A stretch of DNA of 64,000 nt from a bacterium (lineage in GTDB: Bacteria > Krumholzibacteriota > Krumholzibacteriia > LZORAL124-64-63): assembly GCA_016703265.1 (NCBI GenBank), contig JADJCK010000003.1:434001-498000 (forward strand), read 5' to 3'. The notes beneath the pieces are model-generated. The model did no database searches. It had not been told where the DNA came from and saw only the letters and a program-made list of their open reading frames with translations. The translations under genes were made by a program, and so were the position numbers. Shown here in pieces: positions 25,839 through 34,176 of the stretch. How positions within the stretch are numbered: the first letter of the stretch is position 1; each line of letters begins with the position of its first letter.

Positions 25839-28325
25839 TCAGCTCAGCGGCTGCCTGGATTCCCCCAGCGCCCGCTGGTCCCACGTTGCGGCGAGGAAAG
25901 AATCGCCCTGCAGCCGGTAGAGACCGGCCAGCGACCGGGCAACCCCGCGCACGGCCTTGCTGTCGCTGTCGAGCGCCGCCGTCAGGATGTCCCACGCCGC
26001 GAGCAGTTCCGTTTCAGCCTCCGCGTACCGGTTCGTCTCGGCCAGAAGTGCGCCCAAACTGGCGCGGACCGCGCCCGCCCGCCAGGCCCGCGCTCCTGCG
26101 GTCGTCACGAACACCTCCAGCGACCGGCGGAAGAGCTGTTCCGCCTCCGCGAACCGCCCCTGCTTCTGCAGGGCCACCCCCAGGTTCTTCCAGATCAGAG
26201 CCGTCTGGGGATGCGCCGCACCGTAGATGGCCTCGGCTTCGCGCGCGGCATCGCTCAACGTCTGCTCGGCCGCCTCGTACTCGCCCAGACCGGTCTGCGC
26301 GAAGCCCAGGTTGCCCAGCGCCGTCAGCACCGCCGGGCTGGGTTCGCCGTGGAAGCGGCGGCGTAGCTCCAACGACTCGCGATGCAGCTCGACCGCCTCG
26401 GCGAACCTCTCCTGGTCCGCGAGCAGGGTGGCCAGGTTGTTCAACGACAGGGCCAGGTCGGCACCCTGCTCATCCGGCAGGACCTGTCGGTCAATGGCCA
26501 GGGCCTCTCGCAGGCAACGCTCGGCCTCGGCGTAGCGGCCCAGGTCGGCGTAGGTGTTGCCAAGGTTGCCCATGACGGCGGCGTACTCCGGGTGCAGGCG
26601 GCCGACCGTGCGCTCGCGGATTGCGCGGATCTCCTCGCAGCGGCGCAGGGATTCCTCCAGGTCACCCTTCTCCCAGTGGACACGGCCGATGCGGTCGATG
26701 GTGACGATCACCCGCTCGTCGGCGGAATCCAGCAGCCGGCGCCGGATCTCCAGCGCGCGCTCGAGGAATCGCAGGGCCAGGTCGTATTCGCCCAGTTCCA
26801 GGTATGTGTCGCCGATGGTGAAGCTCAACGACGCCGCGACCTCGGGCGCCGCGGCGAACCGCTCCTCCTGGTCCAGGCGCGTCGACGCTGCGTCCAGGAT
26901 CTCACGGACCGTGACTTCCCTGCCGCGCGCATTGTCCGGCTGGACAGCCACGAGCATATCGGAAAGGAACTCGTTGATGGCGCGGGTGGTGGCGGCCTCT
27001 GTCTCGGCCCGCTTCTGTTCGCGCGTCGCGCGCACCAGGCCGGTGACGGCCAGCGTCGTGCCGGCCAGGATCGCCACCAGGACCGCCGAGGCGGCCACGA
27101 CGCCCACGCGATGCCGGCGCGCGAACTTGGCGGAACGGTAGCGGAGCCCGGGTGGCCCCGCCGTGACCGGCTGGTCGTGACGGCTGCGCGCGATGTCCAG
27201 TGCCAGTTCGTGGGCTGTCTGGTAGCGGCGGTTGGGATCCTTCTCCAGCGCCTTCATGACGACCCAGTCGAGATCGCCGCGGACCTGCCGCCGCAGCGTC
27301 CCCGGTTCGGTGGCGCGGGCCGCGGCCGCCGTCGTGGTGCCGGGGTCGTTCGCAATCAGGCGCAGGCTGGGCCGGGGCGGGTCCTTCTCCTTCAGGATGC
27401 GCACCGACTCCAGCCCCGCGACCGCGCGCAGTGTTCCCGATTCGAACGGCAACCGACCGCAGACCAGCTCGTAGAGAAGCACGCCCAGCGAATAGATGTC
27501 GGAACGCGTGTCGACCTGCGCCGGATCGCCGGCGGCCTGCTCCGGGCTCATGTACTCGAGCGTACCCAGGAGCGCGCCGGCCTCGGTGCGCAGTCCTCCA
27601 CTTCCGGGATCGTCCGCGATCGCCTTCGCGATGCCGAAGTCGATGATGCGGGGCGACGCCACGCCGTCCACCTCGGCCACCATCACGTTGGACGGCTTCA
27701 GGTCGCGGTGGATGATGCCGCGCTGGTGCGCGTGCTGGACGGCGTGGCAGACCTGTTCGAACAGTGCCAGCCGTTGCGGCAGGCGCAGTCGGTGCTCGTC
27801 GCAGTAGGCCGTGACGGGAAGGCCGGTCACCAGTTCCATCGCGAACCACGGCCGGCCGGATTCCGTGCTCCCCACCTCGAAGACGTGGGCGATGTGCGGA
27901 TGGTTCATGACCGCCAGCGCCTGGCTCTCGGCGGTGAACCGCGCCGCGGCCGCCGTGCCGCCGAAGCCGCCCCGGATCACCTTTAGCGCCACTTCACGCT
28001 GCAACGGCTCCTGCTGCAGGGCACGATAGACCGTGCCCATGCCGCCTTCGCCCAGGGTCTCGAGGATGCGGTAGCTCCCGATGGTCTCGGGACGCCTTTC
28101 CTCGCCGACCGCGTGCGCCGCCGCCCTGCCGATGCGCCCCGCCACGTCGGCGGTGACCCCGGCGCCCGCCGGGGCGATGTCGCGCGCCAGCAGCGACAGC
28201 GCCTCCTGCCGCAGTTCGGCATCGTCGGCGCACTGCGCGCGAACGAACGCCTCGCGCTCCCCGGCAGGCCTGGCGAGGGCGCCGGCCACCACGTCCTTCA
28301 ATCGCTGGAAGCGCGGGGTGTCCAC
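25839..28325 (-). CDS. PknB-type Ser/Thr protein kinase with TPR repeats
   Basis: An 828-residue membrane kinase. The Hanks-type catalytic domain spans about 85-370: 'LGEGGMGTVYRA' (P-loop), Lys115 in 'EVALKVIRGG', catalytic 'HRDLKPSNV' (Asp208) and 'IIDFGIAKA' (Asp229). A single membrane helix ('VGVVAASAVLVAILAGTTLAV', near residues 400-425) is followed by a long outside region of tetratricopeptide repeats ('LNNLATLLADQERFAEAVELH', 'LGNLGFAQTGLGEYEAAEQTL'). The N-terminal 80 residues resemble the short domain seen before the kinase in this class. It starts four bases after the stop of an ECF sigma factor; this sigma-kinase pair is common in Planctomycetes and related high-GC environmental bacteria. 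Targets unknown. Confidence 0.93.
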   Translation of the reverse strand: MDTPRFQRLKDVVAGALARPAGEREAFVRAQCADDAELRQEALSLLARDIAPAGAGVTADVAGRIGRAAAHAVGEERRPETIGSYRILETLGEGGMGTVYRALQQEPLQREVALKVIRGGFGGTAAAARFTAESQALAVMNHPHIAHVFEVGSTESGRPWFAMELVTGLPVTAYCDEHRLRLPQRLALFEQVCHAVQHAHQRGIIHRDLKPSNVMVAEVDGVASPRIIDFGIAKAIADDPGSGGLRTEAGALLGTLEYMSPEQAAGDPAQVDTRSDIYSLGVLLYELVCGRLPFESGTLRAVAGLESVRILKEKDPPRPSLRLIANDPGTTTAAAARATEPGTLRRQVRGDLDWVVMKALEKDPNRRYQTAHELALDIARSRHDQPVTAGPPGLRYRSAKFARRHRVGVVAASAVLVAILAGTTLAVTGLVRATREQKRAETEAATTRAINEFLSDMLVAVQPDNARGREVTVREILDAASTRLDQEERFAAAPEVAASLSFTIGDTYLELGEYDLALRFLERALEIRRRLLDSADERVIVTIDRIGRVHWEKGDLEESLRRCEEIRAIRERTVGRLHPEYAAVMGNLGNTYADLGRYAEAERCLREALAIDRQVLPDEQGADLALSLNNLATLLADQERFAEAVELHRESLELRRRFHGEPSPAVLTALGNLGFAQTGLGEYEAAEQTLSDAAREAEAIYGAAHPQTALIWKNLGVALQKQGRFAEAEQLFRRSLEVFVTTAGARAWRAGAVRASLGALLAETNRYAEAETELLAAWDILTAALDSDSKAVRGVARSLAGLYRLQGDSFLAATWDQRALGESRQPLS

Positions 28326-28329
28326 GGCG

Positions 28330-28896
28330 TCAGTCCCGACTCAGTTCGCGGCTCAGCCAGAGCCGCGCCACCGACCAGTCCTTGGCCGCCTTGCGACGCG
28401 AGACACCGACGACGGCCGCGGCCTCGTCCAGCGTCAGCCCGGCGAAGAAGCGCAGCTCCACCAGCTGGCCGGTGCTCTGGTCCAGGTTGCTCAAGCGCTC
28501 CAGCGCTTCATGAAGGTCGAGGATGCCGCACGTGTGGTCGTCGTCACCAAGCAGGTCTGTCCGGATCGTGACGTGCTGGGCACCGCCGCCACGCTTGGCG
28601 GATTGTCGCTGCCGGGCATGATCGACCAGGATCTGGCGCATGGAGCGCGCGGCGATGCCGAAGAAGTGGGCGCGGCCCTGCCAGTCGATGGCGCGGGCGC
28701 CAACCATCCGCAGGTAGGCTTCGTGGACCAGGGCGGTGGGCTGCAGGGTGTGGGCAGCCTGCTCCCGGCGCAGGTAGCCGGCGGCCAGCGACCGCAGCTC
28801 CGCGTACACCAGTTGCAGGAGTTCTTCGGCCTGGTCGGGGCTGGCGAGATCCAGGTTCTGCAGCAGGCGGGTCACCGGTGTGGGGGCGTCGTCCAT
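28330..28896 (-). CDS. ECF-type RNA polymerase sigma factor (Sig-70_X6 group)
   Basis: A 188-residue sigma factor starting MDDAPTPVTRLLQ (an in-frame ATG 18 codons upstream is possible). Region 2 is 'LVYAELRSLAAGYLRREQ...ALVHEAYLRMVG' and region 4 'LVELRFFAGLTLDEAAAVVGVSRRKAAKDWSVARLWLSREL'. This form, with 'HFFGIAARSMRQILVDHARQRQSAKRGG', matches the TIGR02999 group of ECF factors, which are usually encoded directly before a PknB-TPR kinase. It is probably controlled by that kinase rather than by an anti-sigma factor; none is encoded nearby. The region upstream (28897-29140) is AT-rich and divergent with a cytolysin-family gene. Confidence 0.92.
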   Translation of the reverse strand: MDDAPTPVTRLLQNLDLASPDQAEELLQLVYAELRSLAAGYLRREQAAHTLQPTALVHEAYLRMVGARAIDWQGRAHFFGIAARSMRQILVDHARQRQSAKRGGGAQHVTIRTDLLGDDDHTCGILDLHEALERLSNLDQSTGQLVELRFFAGLTLDEAAAVVGVSRRKAAKDWSVARLWLSRELSRD

Positions 28897-29140
28897 ACAA
28901 TCGCTTTCTGCGGAGCGATTCGATTTTCGCCTCTGCTTCAAGAATAGCACTCAATACATGACCATTTCCATGTGATTTCACGAAGCTCATATGTTATTGA
29001 ATTTCCAACACATAGACAATCGGCCCGACAGATGTCACACGATTTCGCCGGCGGCGTGCACGATTTACCGGACTTCTGCGCATGTGCAGGTGAAGGGGGC
29101 AGCGGCCCCCGGACCCACACCGTCCAGGAGGCCTTTGGCG
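28897..29140. other. Divergent AT-rich intergenic region
   Basis: About 245 bp between the ECF sigma gene (minus) and the cytolysin-family gene (plus), AT-rich at 28900-29030. It contains an imperfect dyad ACATG-N8-CATGT (around 28957-28975) and, in the cytolysin leader, a hairpin GGGGGC-AGCG-GCCCCC (29095-29110) ahead of the ribosome-binding site. Promoters for both sides must lie here, but no clear -35/-10 pair was found. Confidence 0.4.
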
Positions 29141-30757
29141 ATGATGAAGACCACGCGCAAACCCATTGGAGCCCTCGCGCTCATGATCCTTGCCGCGCTC
29201 ATGGGCGGCTGTTCCGAAGATGCTGCCGCCCCCGACAACGTCGTCGTCGCGGATGTGAACGAATTCCTGGTCGGCCTTCCGACCTGGGAGCAGTTCTCAC
29301 CCAACCAGGGCGACTCCGAAACCGCCGTCGGCGATCCCGAGACCATCGAGGAAGCCGTCGACGGCCAGGAATTCGTCTGCGAAACGACTCCGTTCTCGAT
29401 CACCCGCACCCCCGACAAGATCGTTACCATGAATCCCGACCTGGAGGTGCTCTGGCCCGGTTCGCTGCTGCAGGGCCAGGGCTACGCGATGGGCATCGGG
29501 TCGCTGGCCGAACTGCCGATCCGCGAACGCGCGCCGCTGACGATCGCGATCGATCTCCTGACGTCGAACAACACGCGAACCGTCGCCGAACCCACGCTCG
29601 CGACGGTCAACCAGGCCATCGGCGAACTGATCCAGGCCGCCACCGACGCCGGGCACGCGGCCGGCAGCAACGTGCTCTTCACGCAGGAACGCATGCACAC
29701 GGTCAGCCAGGGCCTGCTCAAGATGGGACTCTCGGCGAAGTACACCGGCGCCGAGATCAACTCGAACCTCGAGGTCAGCTACTCGGCCGAACGCACCAAC
29801 GTCACGGCCTATTTCATCCAGCGCATGTTCACGGTCTCGGTCGTGCTGCCGTCAACGCCCCAGGCCTTCTTCTCGGAAGACCTATCCGCCGACAAGCTGC
29901 AGGAGCAGGTGGATCGCGGCCGGATCGGGCCCGACAACCTCCCCGTCTTCGTCTCCAACATCTCCTACGGACGCATGCTGGTCTTCTCCCTCAGTTCGCA
30001 GGCGACCGAGGCCGAGATCCAGTCGACGCTCAACGTCGTGCTCGAATCCGGAGGCAGCGGCGGCGGCGCCAACCTGACCGCCGAGCAGCAGGCCCTGATG
30101 GAGAATGCGCAGATCAAGGTCGTCACGGTGGGAGGCGATGCGTCCCACGCCCTGGCGCTGATCCGCTCGGGCAACCTGTCCGAGTTCTTCCGCACCGACG
30201 CCACGCTGACCTCGGCCCGACCGATCTCCTACACCATCCGCAACCTGGCCGACAACACCATCGCCAAGGTCAGCGAGACGACGCAGTACAGCCTGCGGCA
30301 ATGCGCGCCGGCCGTCCTGGTGCCGACGGGAGCCGAGTACGAGATCACGATGCAGCAGCTCACGTACGTGGACTGGGGCGGGCTTCTTTGCGGCGGCGTC
30401 TGCCCGTTGATTACGGGCTACGACTTCTACGTCAACGACCAGGCCGGGCAGCAGCACCTGGCGACCTACGATCCGGCCGTCGGCGCCGCCATGTGCGAGG
30501 GCAACTCCTGGCCCCTGCAGTGGAACGGGGGCGCCGCGCAGGTGAGGACGGTGCGCCTGCACAACGACGGCCGCGATTCGGTGCGGCTCTTCGGCAACAT
30601 CCGCCAGGTCAGTCCCTTCGTGAGCTGGGACCTGACCTACCGCAACACGATGCCGACCGGCAACCTCGCCTACACCCGGTGGGACACGCCTTCCGGCGAA
30701 TGCTGGCGGTACCGCATCACCTTCAACGTGCGGAAGACCGGGGATCTCTACGACTGA
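29141..30757 (+). CDS. Thiol-activated cytolysin-family (CDC-like) lipoprotein
   Basis: Predicted pore-forming protein related to cholesterol-dependent cytolysins. The start is the first of two ATGs, nine bases after AGGAGG; 538 residues. A lipoprotein signal ends in 'LAALMGGC' (Cys24). Cytolysin core motifs are aligned in order: 'VLWPGSLLQGQGY' (cf. YPGA), 'MFTVSVVLPSTPQAFFSEDL' (cf. FYTVSVD...P.DVF), 'PVFVSNISYGRMLVFSLSS' (cf. P.FVSNVAYGR), 'VVTVGGDASHALALI' (the GG hinge), and 'PISYTIRNLADNTIAKV' (cf. PISYT..FL.DN..A). The C-terminal domain is not the usual membrane-binding domain 4: the Trp-rich undecapeptide is absent and Cys-containing 'DWGGLLCGGVCPLITG' appears instead. A second diverged homologue lies at 49250-50827. 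Family is clear; target membrane and activity are unknown. Confidence 0.85.
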   Translation: MMKTTRKPIGALALMILAALMGGCSEDAAAPDNVVVADVNEFLVGLPTWEQFSPNQGDSETAVGDPETIEEAVDGQEFVCETTPFSITRTPDKIVTMNPDLEVLWPGSLLQGQGYAMGIGSLAELPIRERAPLTIAIDLLTSNNTRTVAEPTLATVNQAIGELIQAATDAGHAAGSNVLFTQERMHTVSQGLLKMGLSAKYTGAEINSNLEVSYSAERTNVTAYFIQRMFTVSVVLPSTPQAFFSEDLSADKLQEQVDRGRIGPDNLPVFVSNISYGRMLVFSLSSQATEAEIQSTLNVVLESGGSGGGANLTAEQQALMENAQIKVVTVGGDASHALALIRSGNLSEFFRTDATLTSARPISYTIRNLADNTIAKVSETTQYSLRQCAPAVLVPTGAEYEITMQQLTYVDWGGLLCGGVCPLITGYDFYVNDQAGQQHLATYDPAVGAAMCEGNSWPLQWNGGAAQVRTVRLHNDGRDSVRLFGNIRQVSPFVSWDLTYRNTMPTGNLAYTRWDTPSGECWRYRITFNVRKTGDLYD

Positions 30758-30932
30758 GCGAGTGGCGCCGGCGTGGACGGGCCGGCGCTGCGAAGGCGCC
30801 CTGGGTCGATCGGAGACCGGTTGACCCTTGGCGCTTTCCCCTATGCCCGCATGCGGATCTTTACATTTTCAGCAGATTATGATAACGATTGATCAGGGGA
30901 AGAAAGGTCCAAAAATTCCTGGAGGGAACGTC

Positions 30933-31568
30933 ATGAAAAGGGTATCGGCACTGTCCGCAGTGTTACTGGATGTCATTTCAACAGTTACGCTCTCAGCGCT
31001 TGCGTTCAGCCCGGCGCAGGCCCAGACCGTGACCAGCTGTGATTCCTATGTCGGCCCGCTCGGCCAGTTCACCCTGGATGTGGCTCGCTTCGACATCGGC
31101 GCCTTCGCCCTGACCGATGCCACCGTGGAACTGAACGTCACCTACACCGGGCAGCTGCTCGGCCAGAACACGAGCACGGTGACGCCCTGCTGGTGGAGCT
31201 TCAATATGAACCTGGGCCTGGCTTCCGGGACCATGGATCTCACTCCCTACACCTTCAATGCTGCCGTGTTGGCCGATGGGGAGATCCCGGTCGCCGGCGG
31301 GGTCGATCCCAACACCGTCAACGTGCCGTTGAGCGGTACGATCGTGGCGGGGTATGCGATCCCCTGGACCGTGCTGAGTTCGTTCTATTCCGACCAGGTC
31401 CTCAGCTTCACCACGCCGAGCTTCGGCGGCGTCGCCCAGATGGGGGGCGCGGGGATCTTCAGCTTCGGTATCGAGATTTCGGCCGAGGTCTGCGTCACCT
31501 ATTCCTACGACAACGCCGTTGCGCTGGAAGAGGAGAGCTTCGGTGCCTTGAAGGCGATGTATCGCTGA
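30933..31568 (+). CDS. Small secreted protein with C-terminal SFGALKAMYR tail
   Basis: A 211-residue exported protein; the ATG is chosen because GGAGG lies seven bases upstream. The signal peptide ends near 'LAFSPAQAQ'. The mature chain is beta-rich and low in charge ('GQFTLDVARFDIGAFALTDATVELNVTYTGQ'), with three Cys ('TSCDSY', 'TPCWWS', 'EVCVTYS'). The last residues, EEESFGALKAMYR, closely match the tail of the unrelated secreted protein at 46578 (ETASFGDVKALFR). It lies 175 bp after the cytolysin-family gene on the same strand, with an AT-rich patch before it that may hold its own promoter. Function unknown. Confidence 0.72.
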   Translation: MKRVSALSAVLLDVISTVTLSALAFSPAQAQTVTSCDSYVGPLGQFTLDVARFDIGAFALTDATVELNVTYTGQLLGQNTSTVTPCWWSFNMNLGLASGTMDLTPYTFNAAVLADGEIPVAGGVDPNTVNVPLSGTIVAGYAIPWTVLSSFYSDQVLSFTTPSFGGVAQMGGAGIFSFGIEISAEVCVTYSYDNAVALEEESFGALKAMYR

Positions 31569-31602
31569 CAGCGGCCGACGAACGAGTGGTGCGCTTCGCC
31601 TG

Positions 31603-31631
31603 AACGGAGCCTGGATCTGCCGGGCTCCGTT
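31603..31631. terminator. Bidirectional hairpin terminator
   Basis: AACGGAGCC (31603-31611) and GGCTCCGTT (31623-31631) are a perfect 9-bp inverted repeat with an 11-nt loop, between convergent genes. Confidence 0.7.
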
Positions 31632-31685
31632 CTGCGTCCGGTAACGCGGCGTCACGCCGGCGTCGAGTGTCGCGGGTACCCCAAC

Positions 31686-32132
31686 CTAAACCTCCACTTC
31701 CTCAGGCGGATCCACGGCTTCAACGGTGCTCGAAACTCTGGCCCCGAGAATCTCGAGAATCCGGGTAGCCCGCCCCACAGTGATTCCATGGTATTCGTTG
31801 CGCTCGTCGCGCGAGACCTGGGACTCATGGATGCCCAACCTGGCGGCCAGGTCACGCTGCGTCAATCCGCTGTAGATGCGCAGCGAGATCAGCAGCCGGC
31901 CAACGCCGTGCAGGTTGATGAGCGTGCCGAATTCGCCGCGCTGCAGCTGTTCGTAGGCTTCGACCTCTTCCACGAGTTGCAGATGGAACGAGACGAGCGG
32001 ATCCAGCGCGCGCTTGATCTCGTCGGGCTTGAGCCCCTGCGACGCCAGCACAGCGCCGGTCGAGTCGATGCGCTCACGTTCAGCGCGGATTCGTGCGACA
32101 GCGTTCTGGTGTTCAGTGTCGTTCCGGATCAT
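31686..32132 (-). CDS. XRE-family DNA-binding protein (antitoxin-like)
   Basis: A 148-residue regulator. The ATG overlaps the stop of the upstream nucleotidyltransferase gene (ATGA) and follows a G-run (GGGGGG) five bases away. The N-terminal half is a helical region ('ARIRAERERIDSTGAVLASQ', 'LVSFHLQLVEEVEAYEQLQRG'); the C-terminal half has a Cro/CI helix-turn-helix: 'SGLTQRDLAARLGIHESQVSRDERNEYHGITVGRATRIL'. Tight coupling to a predicted nucleotidyltransferase suggests it regulates and possibly neutralises that protein, as in toxin-antitoxin modules with the toxin gene first. This is inference from layout. Confidence 0.85.
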   Translation of the reverse strand: MIRNDTEHQNAVARIRAERERIDSTGAVLASQGLKPDEIKRALDPLVSFHLQLVEEVEAYEQLQRGEFGTLINLHGVGRLLISLRIYSGLTQRDLAARLGIHESQVSRDERNEYHGITVGRATRILEILGARVSSTVEAVDPPEEVEV

Positions 32133-32683
32133 GATAGCCCCCCTATCTTGATGATCCCTTTGGGTGTATCGCTCCTGCGCGAAATGCGGAACGCGGAGGG
32201 GAAGTCGAGTTCGTTGCCGAAGCGGTCGCGAATCCCCGAGACTTGGCCCCAGTGGGGGTAGAACTCCACGCGGTACTTGTGCCACATGGGCAGCTGGAGC
32301 TTGTCGTATCCTCGATACGGGCGCCGCAATCTCGGATCCCAGGTCCAGATCTTGTCGGGTTCAAGGAGATTGAGCTCCCTCTGCAACTCGCCCGAGGCCA
32401 AACGTCCAAGGTCGCAGACAAAGTATCCGTCAATGTCGTTCGGGTGATCCTTGTCCTCCACGAACGAACCATTGATGAACACCTCAGAAATGCCTGTCCG
32501 GTGAAGCTGCGTCACGAGGATCTCCAGGTTGTCGACCAGCTTCCGCCGCCAGCTTTCGTCCCAGGTATCGCGGCCCCCGGTGTGCGAGCCGAGAACCAGC
32601 ATGGAGGTTCGAAGTTCAGCGATCGTGAGCTCGAAGTCCCTTGGCGGCAACACGCCATCCGGGACGAAGTCCGGCAATGTCAT
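32129..32683 (-). CDS. DUF6932-like predicted nucleotidyltransferase (toxin candidate)
   Basis: A 184-residue cytoplasmic protein starting MTLPDFVPDGVLPPRDFELT. The ATG at 32683 is preferred over an upstream GTG (32698) because GGAG lies eight bases before it and the GTG would fall within a few bases of the predicted transcription start. The central motif 'FINGSFVEDKDHPNDIDGYFV' has the Gly-Ser (72-73) and two Asp (83, 85) pattern of Pol-beta-like nucleotidyltransferases. An aromatic, charged C-terminal half contains 'HKYRVEFYPHWGQ'. The opening 'G.LPP..FELTIAELR' fits DUF6932. It is first in a two-gene operon with an XRE regulator, behind a near-consensus promoter. Confidence 0.75.
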   Translation of the reverse strand: MTLPDFVPDGVLPPRDFELTIAELRTSMLVLGSHTGGRDTWDESWRRKLVDNLEILVTQLHRTGISEVFINGSFVEDKDHPNDIDGYFVCDLGRLASGELQRELNLLEPDKIWTWDPRLRRPYRGYDKLQLPMWHKYRVEFYPHWGQVSGIRDRFGNELDFPSAFRISRRSDTPKGIIKIGGLS

Positions 32684-32706
32684 GGGCCCAGCTCCCACAA
32701 TTGGAC

Positions 32707-32735
32707 ATTTTAATCGCGCTTGGCTTTTTTGTCAA
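32707..32735 (-). promoter_or_regulatory. Near-consensus sigma-70 promoter of the nucleotidyltransferase-XRE operon
   Basis: TTGACA (32735-32730), a 17-nt spacer and TAAAAT (32712-32707) on the minus strand. The predicted transcription start falls at about 32700, giving a leader of about 17 nt to the ATG at 32683. The perfect -35 box is unusual in this high-GC window. Confidence 0.75.
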
Positions 32736-33156
32736 GTTTTAGCCATGAGTTGAGGCGTACTGATGCTCTGCCTGCCAGTTCCCGGGACTGGTGCGCCCGA
32801 CACAGCAGCATGACCGCAGGCCGTCGCCAGCGGTAGGCGTGCCGCGAAGGTTGTCGCCGGTTGTTGACCGCTCGCATCGCGCAGGGGTGCCCTCGAATGC
32901 CTTGGGGCGGCGGGAGGCGGAGATGGCGGCAAGTCGTTGTGCCGGATCACGTAACGACAGTTCGTGAAACTTGCGCCGGCGCAATCGTCAACGTGCCGCG
33001 TTTAGAAGCCGACTCCGATTCCGAGTGATGTTGCGTGACCGCGTGGCAAGGCGCGGAGGCAAACGGACGGGCGGCGGAGAACGAGCAAACACGATATAAC
33101 GAGTGTTGTCCTGAAGAAGGTGAATCTGGATTTCACCCCACCGGATCCATCACCTC
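32736..33156. other. Intergenic region with palindromic repeat, no gene recognised
   Basis: About 420 bp between the promoter of the nucleotidyltransferase operon and the stop of metA. Frames of about 70-80 codons exist but show no recognisable protein or good ribosome-binding site. It contains one copy of the TTGCGCCGGCGCAA palindrome (32971-32984). Confidence 0.5.
32971..32984. repeat. Interspersed palindrome, copy 1 (TTGCGCCGGCGCAA)
   Basis: A perfect 14-bp palindrome in the gap before metA. The left flank TTCGTGAAAC resembles the left flank of copy 2b (TTCGTGGGACGAC) at 46410-46422, so the repeated unit extends beyond the core. Confidence 0.8.
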
Positions 33157-34173
33157 TCACAAGTCCAGAGGCGCTCCCCCCAGCCCGGCAACCCAGTTCC
33201 CCACCACGGCCTCCGCCGCTCCACGCCACCGGTCCGCCAAAAGAGGCACCAGGTCGGCCTCCGGGAAGGCCGGCGCCGCCATTCCGGCCGCCATGGCACC
33301 CGCCACACCCGCCCGCCACTCCTCGACGATCGCCACGGCCGCCGGCGGCAGGTAGTTCTCCGGATACGGAGGGAACGCCGCCGTCCGACCACCCGCCCAG
33401 CCCAGCGCCTCGCGCTTGAACTCCTTGAGCAGCGAAATGGCGTCGTACTCGGCATGCCCCTGCATGTACACCTGGCGCAGCCCGTCGGGACTCGTCGCCA
33501 GGTGCACGCCTGCCGCTTCGCTCGCCAGCAGGATGCGCAGCCCGGCCGCCGCGAACTGGGCGGGGAACACTTCGTTCCAGCGCGAGTGCGGCACATCGAC
33601 CGTGCCCGGCAGTCCGGCCAACAGCGGATGCGCCGGCCCGGTGGCCACGTGCGGGAACACGCCCCAGCACTTGGCCGCCAGGCGCGCGCGCGGCTGGCCG
33701 TGACGTGCGTGCAGCACCGCGTGCGTGGCCAGGCACAACAGCAGCGTCGACGGCACCTCGTCCCAGGCCCAGCCCACCACTTCCTGCAGCGGCTCCCAGA
33801 ACGGCTGGACCGTCAGGTCGGGCCCGGTGACGTTGGCGCCGGTGACGATCAGCGCGTCGAGGCCCCGCGCCCTCAGCTGCGCGAACGTGGCATAATGCCG
33901 CGCGATGTGTTCGCTCGCCTTCGGGCCCCGCGCCACCGCCGCCAGCGTGAACGGATGCAGGTGGATCCGCGCCGCCGGCCGCCGCGCCGCCAGCAGGCGC
34001 AGGAACTGCCGCTCGGTGGCCTCGAGAGTGGCGTCCGACATCAGGTTGAGCAGGCCGATGTGCAGGTCACGGCCGCTGCCGGGCGCGCCGGGGCCGGCGG
34101 CCGGGGCGACGTCGTAGCCGGCTGCCTGCAGGCGGGCGTAGGCGGGCAGGTGGTTGTGGGCGATGATGGGCAC
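33157..34173 (-). CDS. metA: MetA-family homoserine O-acyltransferase
   Basis: Acylates the hydroxyl of homoserine in methionine synthesis. A 338-residue protein from a GTG start three bases after the TolC-type gene stop. The MetA landmarks are present: 'GLLNLMSDATLEATERQFLRLL', 'STLLLCLATHAVLH' with nucleophile Cys147, 'PHSRWNEV', and 'QGHAEYDAISLLKEF' with the catalytic His and Glu. Compared with Escherichia coli MetA ('NLMPKKIETE', 'ICWAAQAAL') several near-active-site positions differ: the lysines after NLM are missing and W-A-A-Q becomes L-A-T-H. The acyl donor (acetyl- or succinyl-CoA) cannot be assigned. Its place as the last gene of an efflux operon is odd. Confidence 0.88.
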   Translation of the reverse strand: MPIIAHNHLPAYARLQAAGYDVAPAAGPGAPGSGRDLHIGLLNLMSDATLEATERQFLRLLAARRPAARIHLHPFTLAAVARGPKASEHIARHYATFAQLRARGLDALIVTGANVTGPDLTVQPFWEPLQEVVGWAWDEVPSTLLLCLATHAVLHARHGQPRARLAAKCWGVFPHVATGPAHPLLAGLPGTVDVPHSRWNEVFPAQFAAAGLRILLASEAAGVHLATSPDGLRQVYMQGHAEYDAISLLKEFKREALGWAGGRTAAFPPYPENYLPPAAVAIVEEWRAGVAGAMAAGMAAPAFPEADLVPLLADRWRGAAEAVVGNWVAGLGGAPLDL

Positions 34174-34176
34174 GAT

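Noticed and set aside
32739..32984. An 81-codon minus-strand frame in the gap before metA
   Set aside because: No recognisable protein and no ribosome-binding site; it starts inside the palindrome.
33002..33060. End of a decayed outer-membrane barrel gene (minus strand '...SLGIGVGF')
   Set aside because: Only about a dozen residues fit; too short to support.
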